Shown here piece by piece: positions 6,901-16,248 of a DNA stretch of 64,000 nt. This stretch comes from Zobellia russellii. Its GTDB lineage: Bacteria > Bacteroidota > Bacteroidia > Flavobacteriales > Flavobacteriaceae. The DNA lies in assembly GCF_018728565.1 (NCBI RefSeq), contig NZ_JACSOI010000003.1, positions 62,001 to 126,000 on the forward strand, in the 5' to 3' direction. Below the pieces are notes generated by a model. It had not been told where the DNA came from and did not search any database. It worked only from the letters and a program-made list of their open reading frames with translations. Position numbers and translations under genes: made by a program. The number at the start of each line of letters is the position of its first letter. Positions within the stretch are counted from its first letter, which is position 1.

Positions 6901-9399
6901 TTAAGCAAGCGGAAGGTACAGTCTGAAAATAGCTCCTTTACCTAAGCTGCTATTGGCGGATACGGCACCATTGTGGTTAAGCGCTATTTTCTTAACAATA
7001 GCTAGGCCAATACCGGTTCCTTGGTATTCCAACTTACCATGTAGTCTTTTAAAAATCTCAAAAATTCGTTCCTCATGTTCTTTTTCAAAACCTATACCAT
7101 TATCGTGAAAACTGAGCTCTTGGTAGGAAAGTTCAGAATCCAATAACACATTTTTTATTTTGGAACCATGAATAGTTTTTACTTTGATATCAATTTGTGG
7201 AGGAGTATTTATCTTTGCAAATTTTATTGAGTTTTCGATTAGATTTTGAAAAACTTGTCTTATTTGAAAGGGAATTACTTTTGCTTCACCAAGTTCATCG
7301 TATGTAATTTGGGTATTGGTCATTTCAATCTTTTCAGAGAGGTTCTCAATTACCTGTTCTAATAATGATGTCAAATTCTGAACTTCAAACTCTTCTTGTT
7401 GTTTAGAGGTTCTTGAAAAAGCCAATAAATCTTCAATAAGGGTTCGCATACGTTCTGCAGCCGATATAACTCGGTCAAAATATTGCATACCTTTCTCGGA
7501 CAAATTCTCCGATTCCATTTTTAATATGCGACTGCTCATCATCTGTATTTTGCGCAGGGGCTCCTGAAGATCATGACTTGAAATATAAGCGAAAGACTCC
7601 AACTCATCATTACTCTTCTCCAGTTCTCGTACGGTATCTTCTAATTTTTCATTTGCCTTTTTTAATAATTCTGTCCTTTCGAGTACTTGTTGCTCAAGTT
7701 CCTTTGAGAAGTTTTCTAACTTTTGTCTTGCCGCTACACTATTGGTTACATCTGCAACCGTTAACATAACCCCGGAGATTGAACCGTCTAACTCTTTAAG
7801 AGGTATATAATCAAAATCTACATAATACTCTTTTCTAACACCATTGCTTTCTACAATGGCATGAGATTCTTTAACAGACACAGGCTTACCGGTCTTAATA
7901 ACCGAGCGTAGATAGGTAGGATATTCTTGAGAATTAAGCTCAGGAAACACATCTAAAAGATTTTTGCCTAAAACCTCTTTCTTTTTCTTCCTCCAAAAGT
8001 GGTTCAATAATACCTCATTAGCCATCTCGATTTTTAAATCGGTGCCTCGTAATATTCCCATAGCAATGGGTGATTGTAATACTAAATTCTGAAATTCGGC
8101 TTCACTTTCTAAAACATGATGACGTGCAATAACGGATTCCGTTACTTCTGATGCAACGCATAAGATTGTGGCAACATTACCTTTGTCATCAATTGAGGGG
8201 CTAAATATAAAATTGAAATAGGCTGTAACTGTCTGCCCGTTACGCACCAGATTAAATGGGTATTCCATACCCGTTTGAGCAGTCTGCGTTTGAATAACGT
8301 TTTCAAAAATGGGACGAAGACCTGCTTCTATCTCTGTTAAAACATTAAAAATGGACCTTCCTTCAGCAAGATTTCTATTTGTATTCCAAATATCCAGAGC
8401 CTTATCGTTTACTAACTCAACCTTAAAGTCTTTGGCATTGATTATAGCGATACCTACAGGCACATCCTGAACAAGATTCCGGAATTTTTTTTCACTATCT
8501 TGAATTTTTTGTTGGGCTTTTTTATCATCGGTAATATCCTGCAAAATACCATTAAAGCGATATGCTATATTTTCATTGTTAAACCAGCTTCTGCCAACTG
8601 CCCTTACAATTCTTGTTTGTTTGGTCTTTTTATTTTGAATCGTGTAGCATATATCATACTTGCCTCCCGAGGTATGGTCTAGTGCCCTAGCAATAGCTTT
8701 GGACACGCGTTCTTGATCTGATTTTTGTATGGCGGCTATGGCATCATTCAATTGAATATGGAATTCCATAGGCAGGCCAAACCATTCTTTAAGACGCTCG
8801 TTACTTTTAAATTTATTGGTAAGCGGGTTGTAGTCCCACGTACAAAGTTCGGCAGCATCCATGGCAAACTGAAGATCACTTTCACTTTCTTCAAGATCTT
8901 GCATTGTTTTTACACTGGCCGTAGTTTCGGAACAGGTTACCAAAATTCCGTTTATTTTTCCTTTCTCTTCTTTTATGGGACTATAGCTAAATGTCCAATA
9001 AGCTTCTTCAATAGTACCGTTTCTGTAGATTGGTATAAGTTGGTTTTCGCTCCATGTTGCCCCATTTCCTTTTAAAACATTCTGTAATAGGGGGTATATA
9101 GTGTCCCAAATTTCAGGCCAGGCATCCTTGCCTTTCATGCCTAGAATGGAAGGGTGTTTTCCATCTTTGCCTAAGCTAACCCTATAAGCGTCATTGTAAA
9201 ACCCAATATAATCAGGACCCCAAAAGACATACATAGGAAATCTTGAATTTAGAACAATACTTAATGTTGTACGTAAACTTTGTGGCCAGGTACTAGGAGA
9301 GCCCAAAGCAGTTGACTCCCAATTTTTGTTACGGGTCAGTTCTCCCATTTCACCTCCGCCTTCCATAAATGGAAAAGTATGTTCCGTTTTGGCTTCCAT
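6901..9399 (-). CDS. soluble multi-PAS sensor histidine kinase
   Basis: The 832-residue kinase has no transmembrane segment, so it senses a cytoplasmic signal. About four PAS-like domains occupy residues 10-560, each ending in a DIT/EVT/DVT-like motif. A coiled-coil linker (about 565-605) follows. The HisKA domain has the phosphoacceptor His609 in ISSHDLQEPLRK, and the HATPase domain has N-box NLIENSIKF, DNGIGF and GTGIGL. The HDLQEPLRK type of dimerisation helix is common in phytochrome-like and PAS kinases that signal to Rcp1-type receivers. A receiver gene lies 5 bp upstream in the same operon. No GAF or PHY domain is visible, so it is not a phytochrome, and no Cys in a LOV motif was seen. 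Confidence 0.9.
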   Translation of the reverse strand: MEAKTEHTFPFMEGGGEMGELTRNKNWESTALGSPSTWPQSLRTTLSIVLNSRFPMYVFWGPDYIGFYNDAYRVSLGKDGKHPSILGMKGKDAWPEIWDTIYPLLQNVLKGNGATWSENQLIPIYRNGTIEEAYWTFSYSPIKEEKGKINGILVTCSETTASVKTMQDLEESESDLQFAMDAAELCTWDYNPLTNKFKSNERLKEWFGLPMEFHIQLNDAIAAIQKSDQERVSKAIARALDHTSGGKYDICYTIQNKKTKQTRIVRAVGRSWFNNENIAYRFNGILQDITDDKKAQQKIQDSEKKFRNLVQDVPVGIAIINAKDFKVELVNDKALDIWNTNRNLAEGRSIFNVLTEIEAGLRPIFENVIQTQTAQTGMEYPFNLVRNGQTVTAYFNFIFSPSIDDKGNVATILCVASEVTESVIARHHVLESEAEFQNLVLQSPIAMGILRGTDLKIEMANEVLLNHFWRKKKKEVLGKNLLDVFPELNSQEYPTYLRSVIKTGKPVSVKESHAIVESNGVRKEYYVDFDYIPLKELDGSISGVMLTVADVTNSVAARQKLENFSKELEQQVLERTELLKKANEKLEDTVRELEKSNDELESFAYISSHDLQEPLRKIQMMSSRILKMESENLSEKGMQYFDRVISAAERMRTLIEDLLAFSRTSKQQEEFEVQNLTSLLEQVIENLSEKIEMTNTQITYDELGEAKVIPFQIRQVFQNLIENSIKFAKINTPPQIDIKVKTIHGSKIKNVLLDSELSYQELSFHDNGIGFEKEHEERIFEIFKRLHGKLEYQGTGIGLAIVKKIALNHNGAVSANSSLGKGAIFRLYLPLA

Positions 9400-9404
9400 A
9401 AAGG

Positions 9405-9851
9405 TTAATATTTGAGAACGAAATTATTGGAGGAAACTTCCTGACGAAATTTAAAATCTATAAACTCAATGCACTTTGTAAGAGCTAGTTTTAATTGGTC
9501 AAAAGTATTCGGTTTTTTTAGATAAAGGTCCGCGCCCTTGCTTTGTAGTTCAAGAACTTTTTTGGAATCTATAAGGGTGGAATAGATAATAACCGGAATC
9601 TGCGTAAATTTTGATTCTAGCCTAATATCGTTCAAACATTCTTCACCGTTCATCATGGGCATATTCAAGTCTAGGAAAATACAATCGGGTAGTTGTATTT
9701 CGGCATCCAGTAAATTTTTCATTAAATCAACACCGTTTTCAAATGATTTGAAAACGATATTTATACCAATATCGTTTATGGCTTCCTCAAACAATTGGCG
9801 ATCATCGTAATCATCATCGGTTAGAAATATATTATATGTTTTACCACTCAT
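9405..9851 (-). CDS. single-domain response regulator (Rcp1-like)
   Basis: The 148-residue CheY-like receiver carries LTDDDYDDR, the phosphoacceptor in CIFLDLNMPMMNG, VIIYST and the conserved LKKP. It has no output domain. It is the first gene of a two-gene operon, and its stop lies 5 bp before the start of the PAS kinase, which makes the two a cognate pair. It is a diverged paralogue of the receiver at 5370-5807, so one kinase may feed two receivers. Phosphorylated single-domain receivers of this type act by protein contact; the downstream target is not evident here. Confidence 0.92.
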   Translation of the reverse strand: MSGKTYNIFLTDDDYDDRQLFEEAINDIGINIVFKSFENGVDLMKNLLDAEIQLPDCIFLDLNMPMMNGEECLNDIRLESKFTQIPVIIYSTLIDSKKVLELQSKGADLYLKKPNTFDQLKLALTKCIEFIDFKFRQEVSSNNFVLKY

Positions 9852-10117
9852 CGTTACTATGAAAATTGAAAGGTTAAAAATTTATGGAAGTGCTCATAGG
9901 TTATCGCTTAGACTAGGCTTATTTGCAATTTCTAGAGAACTAATCATCGTCTAATCTTGTGGTAGATGTTTTCATAGATGGAAACTGGATTAATATATTC
10001 TATAAAAATATATAAGGTTGTCAAAAGTTTTGTAACCGAATAAATTTTTATTTGACTTGATAGAATATAAGTTTGAAAAATTTACTTCTATAATATTCAT
10101 TTCATTGGAGCTGTTTC

Positions 10118-11395
10118 TTAGGGCCAACACGCAAAGCATTTGTGTAGTTGAGAGGGAATAGTGTCATTTTTTGATCCCTTTAAAGGTTTCTCAAGATAGG
10201 GTTGGTCATCAATCAGACCCTTGAATTTGATGGCATACTCATGAATATTTGATTTGCGTTCCTGTATTTTATTTATGATTTCTTGGCCTTCCAAATTGAA
10301 TATTTCTGTAGGCCAAACTTTAAAAGCATTTGTAATGTTCTGATCAGTAAGTCTGGTTTCGAGATATTTGGCCTCTTCTTCAAAAATTCGCCTATCTATT
10401 TCTTTTAAAAAATATACATCAAAATCCATTATTAGCCCAGGGAGATAATCAATTTCCTTTTCAAAATTTTGAAGATCGGGAATAAATACTTCGTTAGAAA
10501 TAATAGTAGGAACTATACCTTCAATTTTAAAAAAGGCATTGTCTCGGTCGCAGGGTAGTGGTATTGCTTTTAGTTTGTCGTTCTTTTTCTGTATAATCCA
10601 GCCCCATTGCTTTGCATGACGGTCCCAGTCCCCAATTAATAGATCAAATAATCTAGACCTGACCAATAAGTTTTGGTCAATGATCAGATTTTTTCCATAC
10701 TCTAGTTTCAAAAGTTGGAGCTCTTCGGTATCTACCACTTTCCAAGTGTTGGGTATATCACTCCATTCTGCATTGCCGGAATCTTCGTGTTCTAACAAGT
10801 ATAGTCTATTACCGTATTTGGCGTTATATTTATCTAGTGTTGATTGTTTGGGAATGAACAAAAGCTGTGGCCTAGTTGATGAAATACCCACATCTTTAGC
10901 CAACTGCGCGACAACCAATGCCGCATATGGATGTTGAGCGGAAATTCCATCTACAATAATATTTTCTAAGCCAAGAATCCGTGCAAATTCGGGGATTAAA
11001 GGTTCTGGGTTTTTGGTAACACTCCGTAGGGTAAATATAGTACCATTGGAGGTTTTTAATTTTAAAGAATGGGTTTGTTGCCCCCCGCCTTCATCAATAA
11101 TTGTAAGACCTCCTTTTAAAGTATCCAAGAAAGCAATAGGAACTTTAATAGGTGTTTCCCATACCTTACGGTACTGTTCTCCTTGAATTATTTTTTTTAA
11201 TGAATTGCCTTTGTATAAAGTGCTTGCAGCTACAAGTACCGAATCGTAATCACGAAAATTTACGGATTCTAACTGGTAAATATTCAAAATTTTGCAGGTG
11301 CTAAATTCTTTTTCAGTTGTGGATACAGAAAAATAAACGACTGTAATAAACAGAATCGCAATTGCGACGAAACCTAATATTATTTTTTTTAGCAT
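10118..11395 (-). CDS. membrane-anchored protein with a predicted kinase-like (Fam20/HipA-type) fold
   Basis: The protein has 425 residues. A single N-terminal membrane helix (about 3-24) precedes a soluble domain probably outside the inner membrane. Three motifs suggest an atypical protein or small-molecule kinase: a Gly-rich loop with a following Lys (EGGGQQTHSLKLK, 102-114), a catalytic-loop-like GDWDRH (255-260) and a metal-site-like CDRDNAF (282-288). GDWDRH...Q-W with a downstream DRD-x-AF also occurs in large Bacteroidota cell-surface proteins. The kinase reading is inferred from these motifs alone, and the substrate is unknown. The C-terminus ends in a CFACWP-like Cys pair. It is transcribed alone. 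Confidence 0.6.
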   Translation of the reverse strand: MLKKIILGFVAIAILFITVVYFSVSTTEKEFSTCKILNIYQLESVNFRDYDSVLVAASTLYKGNSLKKIIQGEQYRKVWETPIKVPIAFLDTLKGGLTIIDEGGGQQTHSLKLKTSNGTIFTLRSVTKNPEPLIPEFARILGLENIIVDGISAQHPYAALVVAQLAKDVGISSTRPQLLFIPKQSTLDKYNAKYGNRLYLLEHEDSGNAEWSDIPNTWKVVDTEELQLLKLEYGKNLIIDQNLLVRSRLFDLLIGDWDRHAKQWGWIIQKKNDKLKAIPLPCDRDNAFFKIEGIVPTIISNEVFIPDLQNFEKEIDYLPGLIMDFDVYFLKEIDRRIFEEEAKYLETRLTDQNITNAFKVWPTEIFNLEGQEIINKIQERKSNIHEYAIKFKGLIDDQPYLEKPLKGSKNDTIPSQLHKCFACWP

Positions 11396-11724
11396 GGTTT
11401 AGTTTTTCCTTCAAATGAGCTAATCTTAATTACTAGTTTATGCAAATAGAAAAAAGAATAACTGCTTCAAGGATTGTATTAAGGTGATTATGGTTAACTG
11501 GTTTCAATTTAGTGAATAGGGTGATTCTTTTAAACGCTATCAAAATAGTTGTTGACCTAAAAGGACAGCTTAAAAAAAATTGATTTGCTTCTTTTTGTAT
11601 TAAAAAAAAACTCATTTACAATAAGGCCTCCCAGTAGAAATGAAGAATTTAGAAAAGACATGGCGAAGGAATTTTCTATTGAAATTCCAGCTTTTAAGTA
11701 AAATGAACCTTTTAAATATTGATT
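11396..11724. other. 329-bp intergenic region
   Basis: This is an AT-rich divergent region between the kinase-like gene and the small membrane protein. Open frames here are short and low in complexity. I see no hairpin or repeat worth naming. Confidence 0.4.
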
Positions 11725-11925
11725 ATGAGTACTGGAGTTAATAAAGAAGAGATGAAGGCTAGTGAAAGTGCCCCTATGCCTACTAAGCAAAAAGATGATG
11801 GGTCAGTAAGAAACCAGACTACCAATGTTCCTAGAACCCGCTTTCCTTGGGTAACTATCATTATGGTAATTGCCTTTTTAATGGTTTTTTGTGTTATTTA
11901 TTTTGTTCTGGACTCTGCCTCATAA
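11725..11925 (+). CDS. small single-pass membrane protein
   Basis: The 66-residue protein begins at the ATG reading MSTGVNKEEM; a TTG two codons upstream is also in frame but less likely. A polar, Lys/Glu/Gln-rich N-terminus of about 40 residues is followed by one hydrophobic helix (VTIIMVIAFLMVFCVIYFVL) and a three-residue tail. The topology is probably tail-anchored with the polar part in the cytoplasm. No family is recognised. It may be a small stress-related membrane protein, given its neighbours. Confidence 0.5.
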   Translation: MSTGVNKEEMKASESAPMPTKQKDDGSVRNQTTNVPRTRFPWVTIIMVIAFLMVFCVIYFVLDSAS

Positions 11926-12236
11926 GAAAATTCATTGAGTTAAAAGCTGATAGGGGACGAGTTGCGCAATACCTGTGTACATTGCAGAACTAAAGGAGAT
12001 ATAATAAAATCTTTGTTCACCAGCGGTTCGTGCATATACACTGCATTAAGCAACTGTATAGATTAAATTATCTATAAAAACTTGTGCTTTTAATCCTTGC
12101 CTGCACCCTGCTATAGTTGACGCAGTATCCATACAAGATGGCTAAAGAAATTTAAGAATGTATACGGAACAAGGTGTCCGGACATGTATAAAGATTAACT
12201 GTGAACTAAATAGTATATTGAGTTACTAAATAAGAA
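11926..12236. other. 311-bp intergenic region
   Basis: This lies between the 3' ends of two convergent genes. I see no open frame, strong hairpin or repeat. Confidence 0.4.
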
Positions 12237-12692
12237 TTATTCATTTTCAGCTACCCATTTTTCATATCTGATAAATTGTTCATCAGATAATATATTCTTC
12301 ATTTGTCTAGAGCGTTCACTTTCAAAACTTCCTAGCATCTCGCCGTTTGGCATATTTCGCTTTTGACTTTCGAAATTTTCTATAGCCGATTTGTAGGAGT
12401 TGATTTGTTCTTCGGTCATATCCAAATGTGAAAACAATTGCGAATCTCCGGAGGTAATAATTTGATTGTGTTGCGCATTGGCTTGTAGGTTATTCATGGC
12501 TCCTGTAGCTCCGTTAGCTTTGGCGACGGCTCCACCGGATATTTGGGAATCAGAAGAAGTAATGCCAATTGAGGTCTCGGTATTTTGTTTCTGGGCTATC
12601 ACGGAGTTGTTATTTGTCGCTTTTTGCTTGGTGCTTGTGCACGCTGTGAAGCAAATTGTGAGTAACGTTGTACCTATTATATTTTTTAACAT
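12237..12692 (-). CDS. lipoprotein with a C-terminal helical (CpxP/Spy-like) region
   Basis: The 151-residue protein has a lipoprotein signal with lipobox FTAC (Cys18). It continues with a Ser/Asn/Gln/Ala-rich linker to about residue 85. The helical end carries LDMTEEQINSYKSAIENFE and later ILSDEQFIRYEKW. Paired L-x-x-x-Q helices of this kind occur in Spy/CpxP-like periplasmic stress proteins and in DUF4168-type proteins. A role as an envelope stress protein is inferred and not certain. It is transcribed alone, upstream of no other minus-strand gene within 300 bp. Confidence 0.6.
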   Translation of the reverse strand: MLKNIIGTTLLTICFTACTSTKQKATNNNSVIAQKQNTETSIGITSSDSQISGGAVAKANGATGAMNNLQANAQHNQIITSGDSQLFSHLDMTEEQINSYKSAIENFESQKRNMPNGEMLGSFESERSRQMKNILSDEQFIRYEKWVAENE

Positions 12693-12874
12693 GGTTTCTA
12701 TATTTTAATTATACTAAAATTAATCTACAGATGAAGAAAGGATAGATGTTATTAAAAACAATGTTAGCTCAGTTGATTAGTAAACTGTGATTGTTCATAT
12801 GGAATGGACTGTCTAATGGAATTTAACTTAGTGAAGAGATTTTTAATTACTCCGTTAATTCGCCCAATTCTAAA

Positions 12875-13603
12875 CTAAGTTTTTGGATCTCTTCTGAATA
12901 TGTCTATTAGATTAAATATCATTATGCAAAATATAACCCATATGAATCCGGCTATGAACCCCCCGGCAATATCTGAAGGAAAATGAACTCCCAGATAAAT
13001 TCTACTGATTCCAATGCTCAATATGAGTGCAACCAAAAGAATAATCAAAGGGATTTTAAAAAGTCGGCCCATTTTTAATTTAGAGCATAGATATATTAGA
13101 AAACCATAAAATGCCATTGCGCTCATGGCATGACCGCTAGGGTAGCTTAAAGTTTCAACCGAAACCAGGTGCTCAATACCCGGACGGGCTCTATCAACAA
13201 ATCGCTTTAATACCATATTAGAAATCGTAGCTAAAAAAAGAACAATAGTAATCTGTGAAACATATTTCCAATTTTTATAAACTACGGCAGAAAGTAATAC
13301 GCCCAGACCAAGAATAATCAGATAGCCATATACGTCTCCTACATGGGTAATGAATACAAAGAAATTGGTAAGATTTGGTGAGCGATAAGAAATTATATAA
13401 TCCGTAATACTAGTGTCATATGCAGTTAGGACTTCGTTTTTTAATTCTTCGGTAAGTTCCACGAACAAATTAATGCCACCTACTACTATAGCTGTAGAAG
13501 AAATAACAGCAATGATATAGGGTAAATAGGTACTATACTTTTTGTAGTGAAGTTCAAGAAACCCTCTTAACTTTTGAATTAATTGGTATAATTTTTCTTT
13601 CAT
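12875..13603 (-). CDS. PAP2-family membrane phosphatase
   Basis: The 242-residue polytopic membrane protein has about six hydrophobic segments. It has the three PAP2 motifs: KRFVDRARPG (K-x6-RP), SYPSGHAMSA (PSGH, the catalytic His) and SRIYLGVHFPSDI (SR-x5-H-x3-D). These enzymes dephosphorylate lipid phosphates such as phosphatidic acid or undecaprenyl pyrophosphate at the outer face of the inner membrane. The length is normal for the family. It lies among stress-type genes, but the true substrate cannot be read from the sequence. Confidence 0.92.
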   Translation of the reverse strand: MKEKLYQLIQKLRGFLELHYKKYSTYLPYIIAVISSTAIVVGGINLFVELTEELKNEVLTAYDTSITDYIISYRSPNLTNFFVFITHVGDVYGYLIILGLGVLLSAVVYKNWKYVSQITIVLFLATISNMVLKRFVDRARPGIEHLVSVETLSYPSGHAMSAMAFYGFLIYLCSKLKMGRLFKIPLIILLVALILSIGISRIYLGVHFPSDIAGGFIAGFIWVIFCIMIFNLIDIFRRDPKT

Positions 13604-13676
13604 CTTAGAGTTTTAGTCAAACTAAACATACGATTACGACGTTGAGGGCAGTTCATATATATTCTAATATTTAAAA

Positions 13677-14135
13677 TTAAGATTCTTCTTGAAACTGAAT
13701 GCTGTCAAGCTCTTTCAGAATAGCTAGCCCGTATTCAATCTTTGCACAATGTTTCTTTAGAATCACCACAATTCTGGAAGGTAATTTCGTGTTGGAAAGC
13801 ATGCTATTATATTCATCCACAGCTGCTTTTTCAGCTCTTAGAGCTTCTTTCAGTATAGTTTCATCGTCAGTTGCGGCTTGTATAGTTTTAAAATCTATAC
13901 AATTATATACTAAATCTTCCACCGTATTTTGTAAATCTTTATCCGAAATATCACAGCTGTTCATTTCCTTGGTGAGCTCTATTTGGAAATCTCTTCTTTC
14001 ATTTTTTCTAACATCAAACCATTGGGTCAGGGACTCAGCAGTTACTTTTTTAGACGCCATAAAAAAAACTCTTTCGGCCTGTATGTTCTTATTGATAAGA
14101 CCATCAAGAGTTTTTGTAGCAAGTTTTGTCATCAT
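13677..14135 (-). CDS. DUF2383 (PA2169-family) four-helix-bundle protein
   Basis: The 152-residue soluble, almost all-helical protein begins with LATKTLDGLINKNIQAERVFFMA, the typical opening of PA2169-type DUF2383 proteins. Its C-terminal helix pair carries AEKAAVDEYNSML and a terminal helix with His and Glu (KKHCAKIEYGLAIL). Ferritin-like folds of this type accumulate under stress, but their biochemical role is unsettled. A slightly longer open frame on the opposite strand is a coding shadow. It sits between PAP2 and SDR genes on the same strand, with gaps of 74 and 128 bp. Confidence 0.82.
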   Translation of the reverse strand: MMTKLATKTLDGLINKNIQAERVFFMASKKVTAESLTQWFDVRKNERRDFQIELTKEMNSCDISDKDLQNTVEDLVYNCIDFKTIQAATDDETILKEALRAEKAAVDEYNSMLSNTKLPSRIVVILKKHCAKIEYGLAILKELDSIQFQEES

Positions 14136-14263
14136 AATTTTACCCTTTCATTCTGTAGCTTTAGGAAGAGATTTTAATTGGACCCGCATCAATTTTTGAG
14201 GCGCGTAATTCTTAATATTTAATTTTTTGAACCGATACAGGTACGCTGGAAATAGTGTGCCTA

Positions 14264-15193
14264 TCACCCTCCAATTATCTCCCCGCCATTAATATGTAAC
14301 ACTTGGCCGGTCATATAACTACTATCTTCACATGCCAAGAATACATAAGCTGGCCCAAGCTCAGAAGGTTGTCCTGGACGCCCTAAAGGAACATCTTTGC
14401 CAAAGCTCTCTAGTTCTTCCTTATCAAATGTAGCGGGAATAAGCGGAGTCCAAATTGGTCCGGGAGCAACAGCGTTGACCCGGATTCCGTCTGCAGCCAA
14501 ATTCTTGGAGAGGCTTCTGGTAAAGGCAACAATTGCCCCTTTCGTGCTTGAATAGTCTATTAAATGTTCAGACCCTCTGTATGCCGTTATGGATGTTGTG
14601 TTTATGATGACATCACCTTTTTTTAAATGTTGTATTGCTGCTTGTGCTATATAAAAATAGGAGTAGATATTGGTTTCAAAGGTCTTATGTAGATTCTTAG
14701 TTAGAATATCGTCTATATTTTCGGAAGGAAATTGCATAGCGGCATTATTGACCACGATATTAATTTTTCCAAATTCTTTAATTGTTTTTTCTATAGCTTC
14801 TTTGCAGAATTCTTCGTCACGTACATCACCTTTTAATAAAAGACACTTTTTTCCCTCTGCTTCAACCGTGTTTTGCACTTCTTTGGCATCTTGGTCTTCT
14901 TCCAGATAAACTATTGCAACGTTAGCACCTTCTCGTGCAAAATGTACTGCAACACTTTTACCAATACCGCTATCACCTCCCGTAATTATAGCTACCTTTC
15001 CTTCTAATTTGTTGCTCCCCTCATAATCCTTGCGTATAGTTTGTGGTGTTATTTCCATAGAATGTTGGTTGCCCGGTTGCTTATACTGCTTTTCTTTGGC
15101 AAGGGTCATTTGGTCATCTATTGTAGAGACCACATCATCAATTCTAGATTCATTATTATTATGTGCGTTAGTAGCGTTTTTATGTATATCCAT
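14264..15193 (-). CDS. SDR-family oxidoreductase of the general-stress type
   Basis: This 309-residue classical short-chain dehydrogenase has an N-terminal extension of about 45 residues, as in YhdF/YghA-like general-stress dehydrogenases. Motifs are the NAD(P) loop TGGDSGIGK, the DVRD turn, NNAAMQ, a Ser in NTTSITAY, the catalytic pair YSSTKGA (Tyr and Lys) and NAVAPGPIWTPL. The C-terminal TGQVLHINGGEI completes the fold. It is cytoplasmic. The substrate is unknown; paralogues act on aldehydes or sugars. It is probably in one transcription unit with the DUF2383 gene downstream. Confidence 0.92.
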   Translation of the reverse strand: MDIHKNATNAHNNNESRIDDVVSTIDDQMTLAKEKQYKQPGNQHSMEITPQTIRKDYEGSNKLEGKVAIITGGDSGIGKSVAVHFAREGANVAIVYLEEDQDAKEVQNTVEAEGKKCLLLKGDVRDEEFCKEAIEKTIKEFGKINIVVNNAAMQFPSENIDDILTKNLHKTFETNIYSYFYIAQAAIQHLKKGDVIINTTSITAYRGSEHLIDYSSTKGAIVAFTRSLSKNLAADGIRVNAVAPGPIWTPLIPATFDKEELESFGKDVPLGRPGQPSELGPAYVFLACEDSSYMTGQVLHINGGEIIGG

Positions 15194-15510
15194 GATTCAA
15201 TATTTTGGCGAAGATTATTTGGTGTAAACAACCATAAAAGTGAAATTTAGCAACAGATAATCTTTGTGTGATTTTAAAATTTTACATTTCTAGAATTAAA
15301 TTTACATTATGGGAAAAAATAGGATGAACCTTATGCAATTTGAAAATATCCCAAATGAATTTTAATCTCGAAAGACCCATCATAAGAGAATTTCTTAAAT
15401 AAAAATTATAGAAACATTCTAGAGGTTCTTGGAATCCTATGTTATAAATGGGAATGAGGATTAAGCTTGTAAATCAATAAATAGCCTATTGGGGAAGTGG
15501 TCGTTGTATA
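15194..15510. other. 317-bp intergenic region
   Basis: AT-rich promoter region of the SDR gene. I see no gene, clear hairpin or repeat in it. Confidence 0.4.
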
Positions 15511-16248
15511 TTACTTTTTAAAGATATAAGTACGCATTTTAAAATCTGCCTCTGCAAGTACTTTCTTTAAGTGATTGTTGTCCTTGTAAACAGGTGTATC
15601 CAAGACTTTGTATTCGGAATGGACTTTAAAGAAATCAGATTTAAAGGGCCAAGGTTCTACGGTAATGGAATTATCTTCTTTTTGCCTTAGATAGTACCTT
15701 TCGTTATTTATAGTTTTATTGATTTCTACTTTACGACCAACTTCCGGTATTTTGTCTTGACTTAGAATTAAGGAACAGCGGTCTGAAAAAAGCAATATAT
15801 TATATAATTCGTCTTCAGTTTTTTTTGATATTGCATAGAGTTTTCTTTGAGTTGAGCGTTTAGAGTCTATTTCTGAAAGGAATTGCTTCAAAGGCTCGTA
15901 ATCACCTGCTAACGATTCATAAAGGAAGGATAGGTGCCGGCCAATTAAAAGCGCGATTAACTGAGATTTTTGCATGGAGTTCTCAAACACTCTTTTAGCA
16001 TGTTCTAAAGCATCTGAAGGGGAATTAGTATCCATTGTAAAATCTTTAGGACTACCATTTTGTGTCAAATAATTATGTTCTTCAAAATTTAAAAGATAGT
16101 CATCATGCTCTACAATAGCTGTTAGGGCATCAACCCAAAAACTTTGTGTTAGGCTTGTCTCTAATTGAGATGCTATCTTTCCAGCAAGAAGGCCATGAGC
16201 ATATTGAGATATAATTTCCCAACCTGTTAACGTGTGTTTTACTATCAT
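15511..16248 (-). CDS. DUF3891-like protein
   Basis: The 245-residue soluble protein begins with a G-W-E-I-I-S-Q-Y-A-H-G-LLAGKIA pattern, followed by VEHDDYLLNFEE and later LIALLIGRHLSFLYE. These conserved His and Asp residues, in a mostly helical protein, match the DUF3891 family, whose biochemical role is not established. The His/Asp pattern suggests a metal site as in HD-type domains; this is an inference. There is no signal peptide. It is transcribed alone, in the same orientation as the stress-type genes before it. Confidence 0.72.
   Translation of the reverse strand: MIVKHTLTGWEIISQYAHGLLAGKIASQLETSLTQSFWVDALTAIVEHDDYLLNFEEHNYLTQNGSPKDFTMDTNSPSDALEHAKRVFENSMQKSQLIALLIGRHLSFLYESLAGDYEPLKQFLSEIDSKRSTQRKLYAISKKTEDELYNILLFSDRCSLILSQDKIPEVGRKVEINKTINNERYYLRQKEDNSITVEPWPFKSDFFKVHSEYKVLDTPVYKDNNHLKKVLAEADFKMRTYIFKK

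Noticed and set aside
6901-9399. Calling the PAS kinase a phytochrome or LOV photoreceptor
   Set aside because: No GAF/PHY domains or bilin-binding Cys, and no LOV flavin motif, are visible; only the kinase type resembles phytochrome-like enzymes.
13699-14199. 166-codon plus-strand frame, longer than the minus-strand DUF2383 gene it overlaps
   Set aside because: The minus-strand product matches a family and has normal composition; the plus-strand one is a Ser/Phe/Leu-rich shadow.
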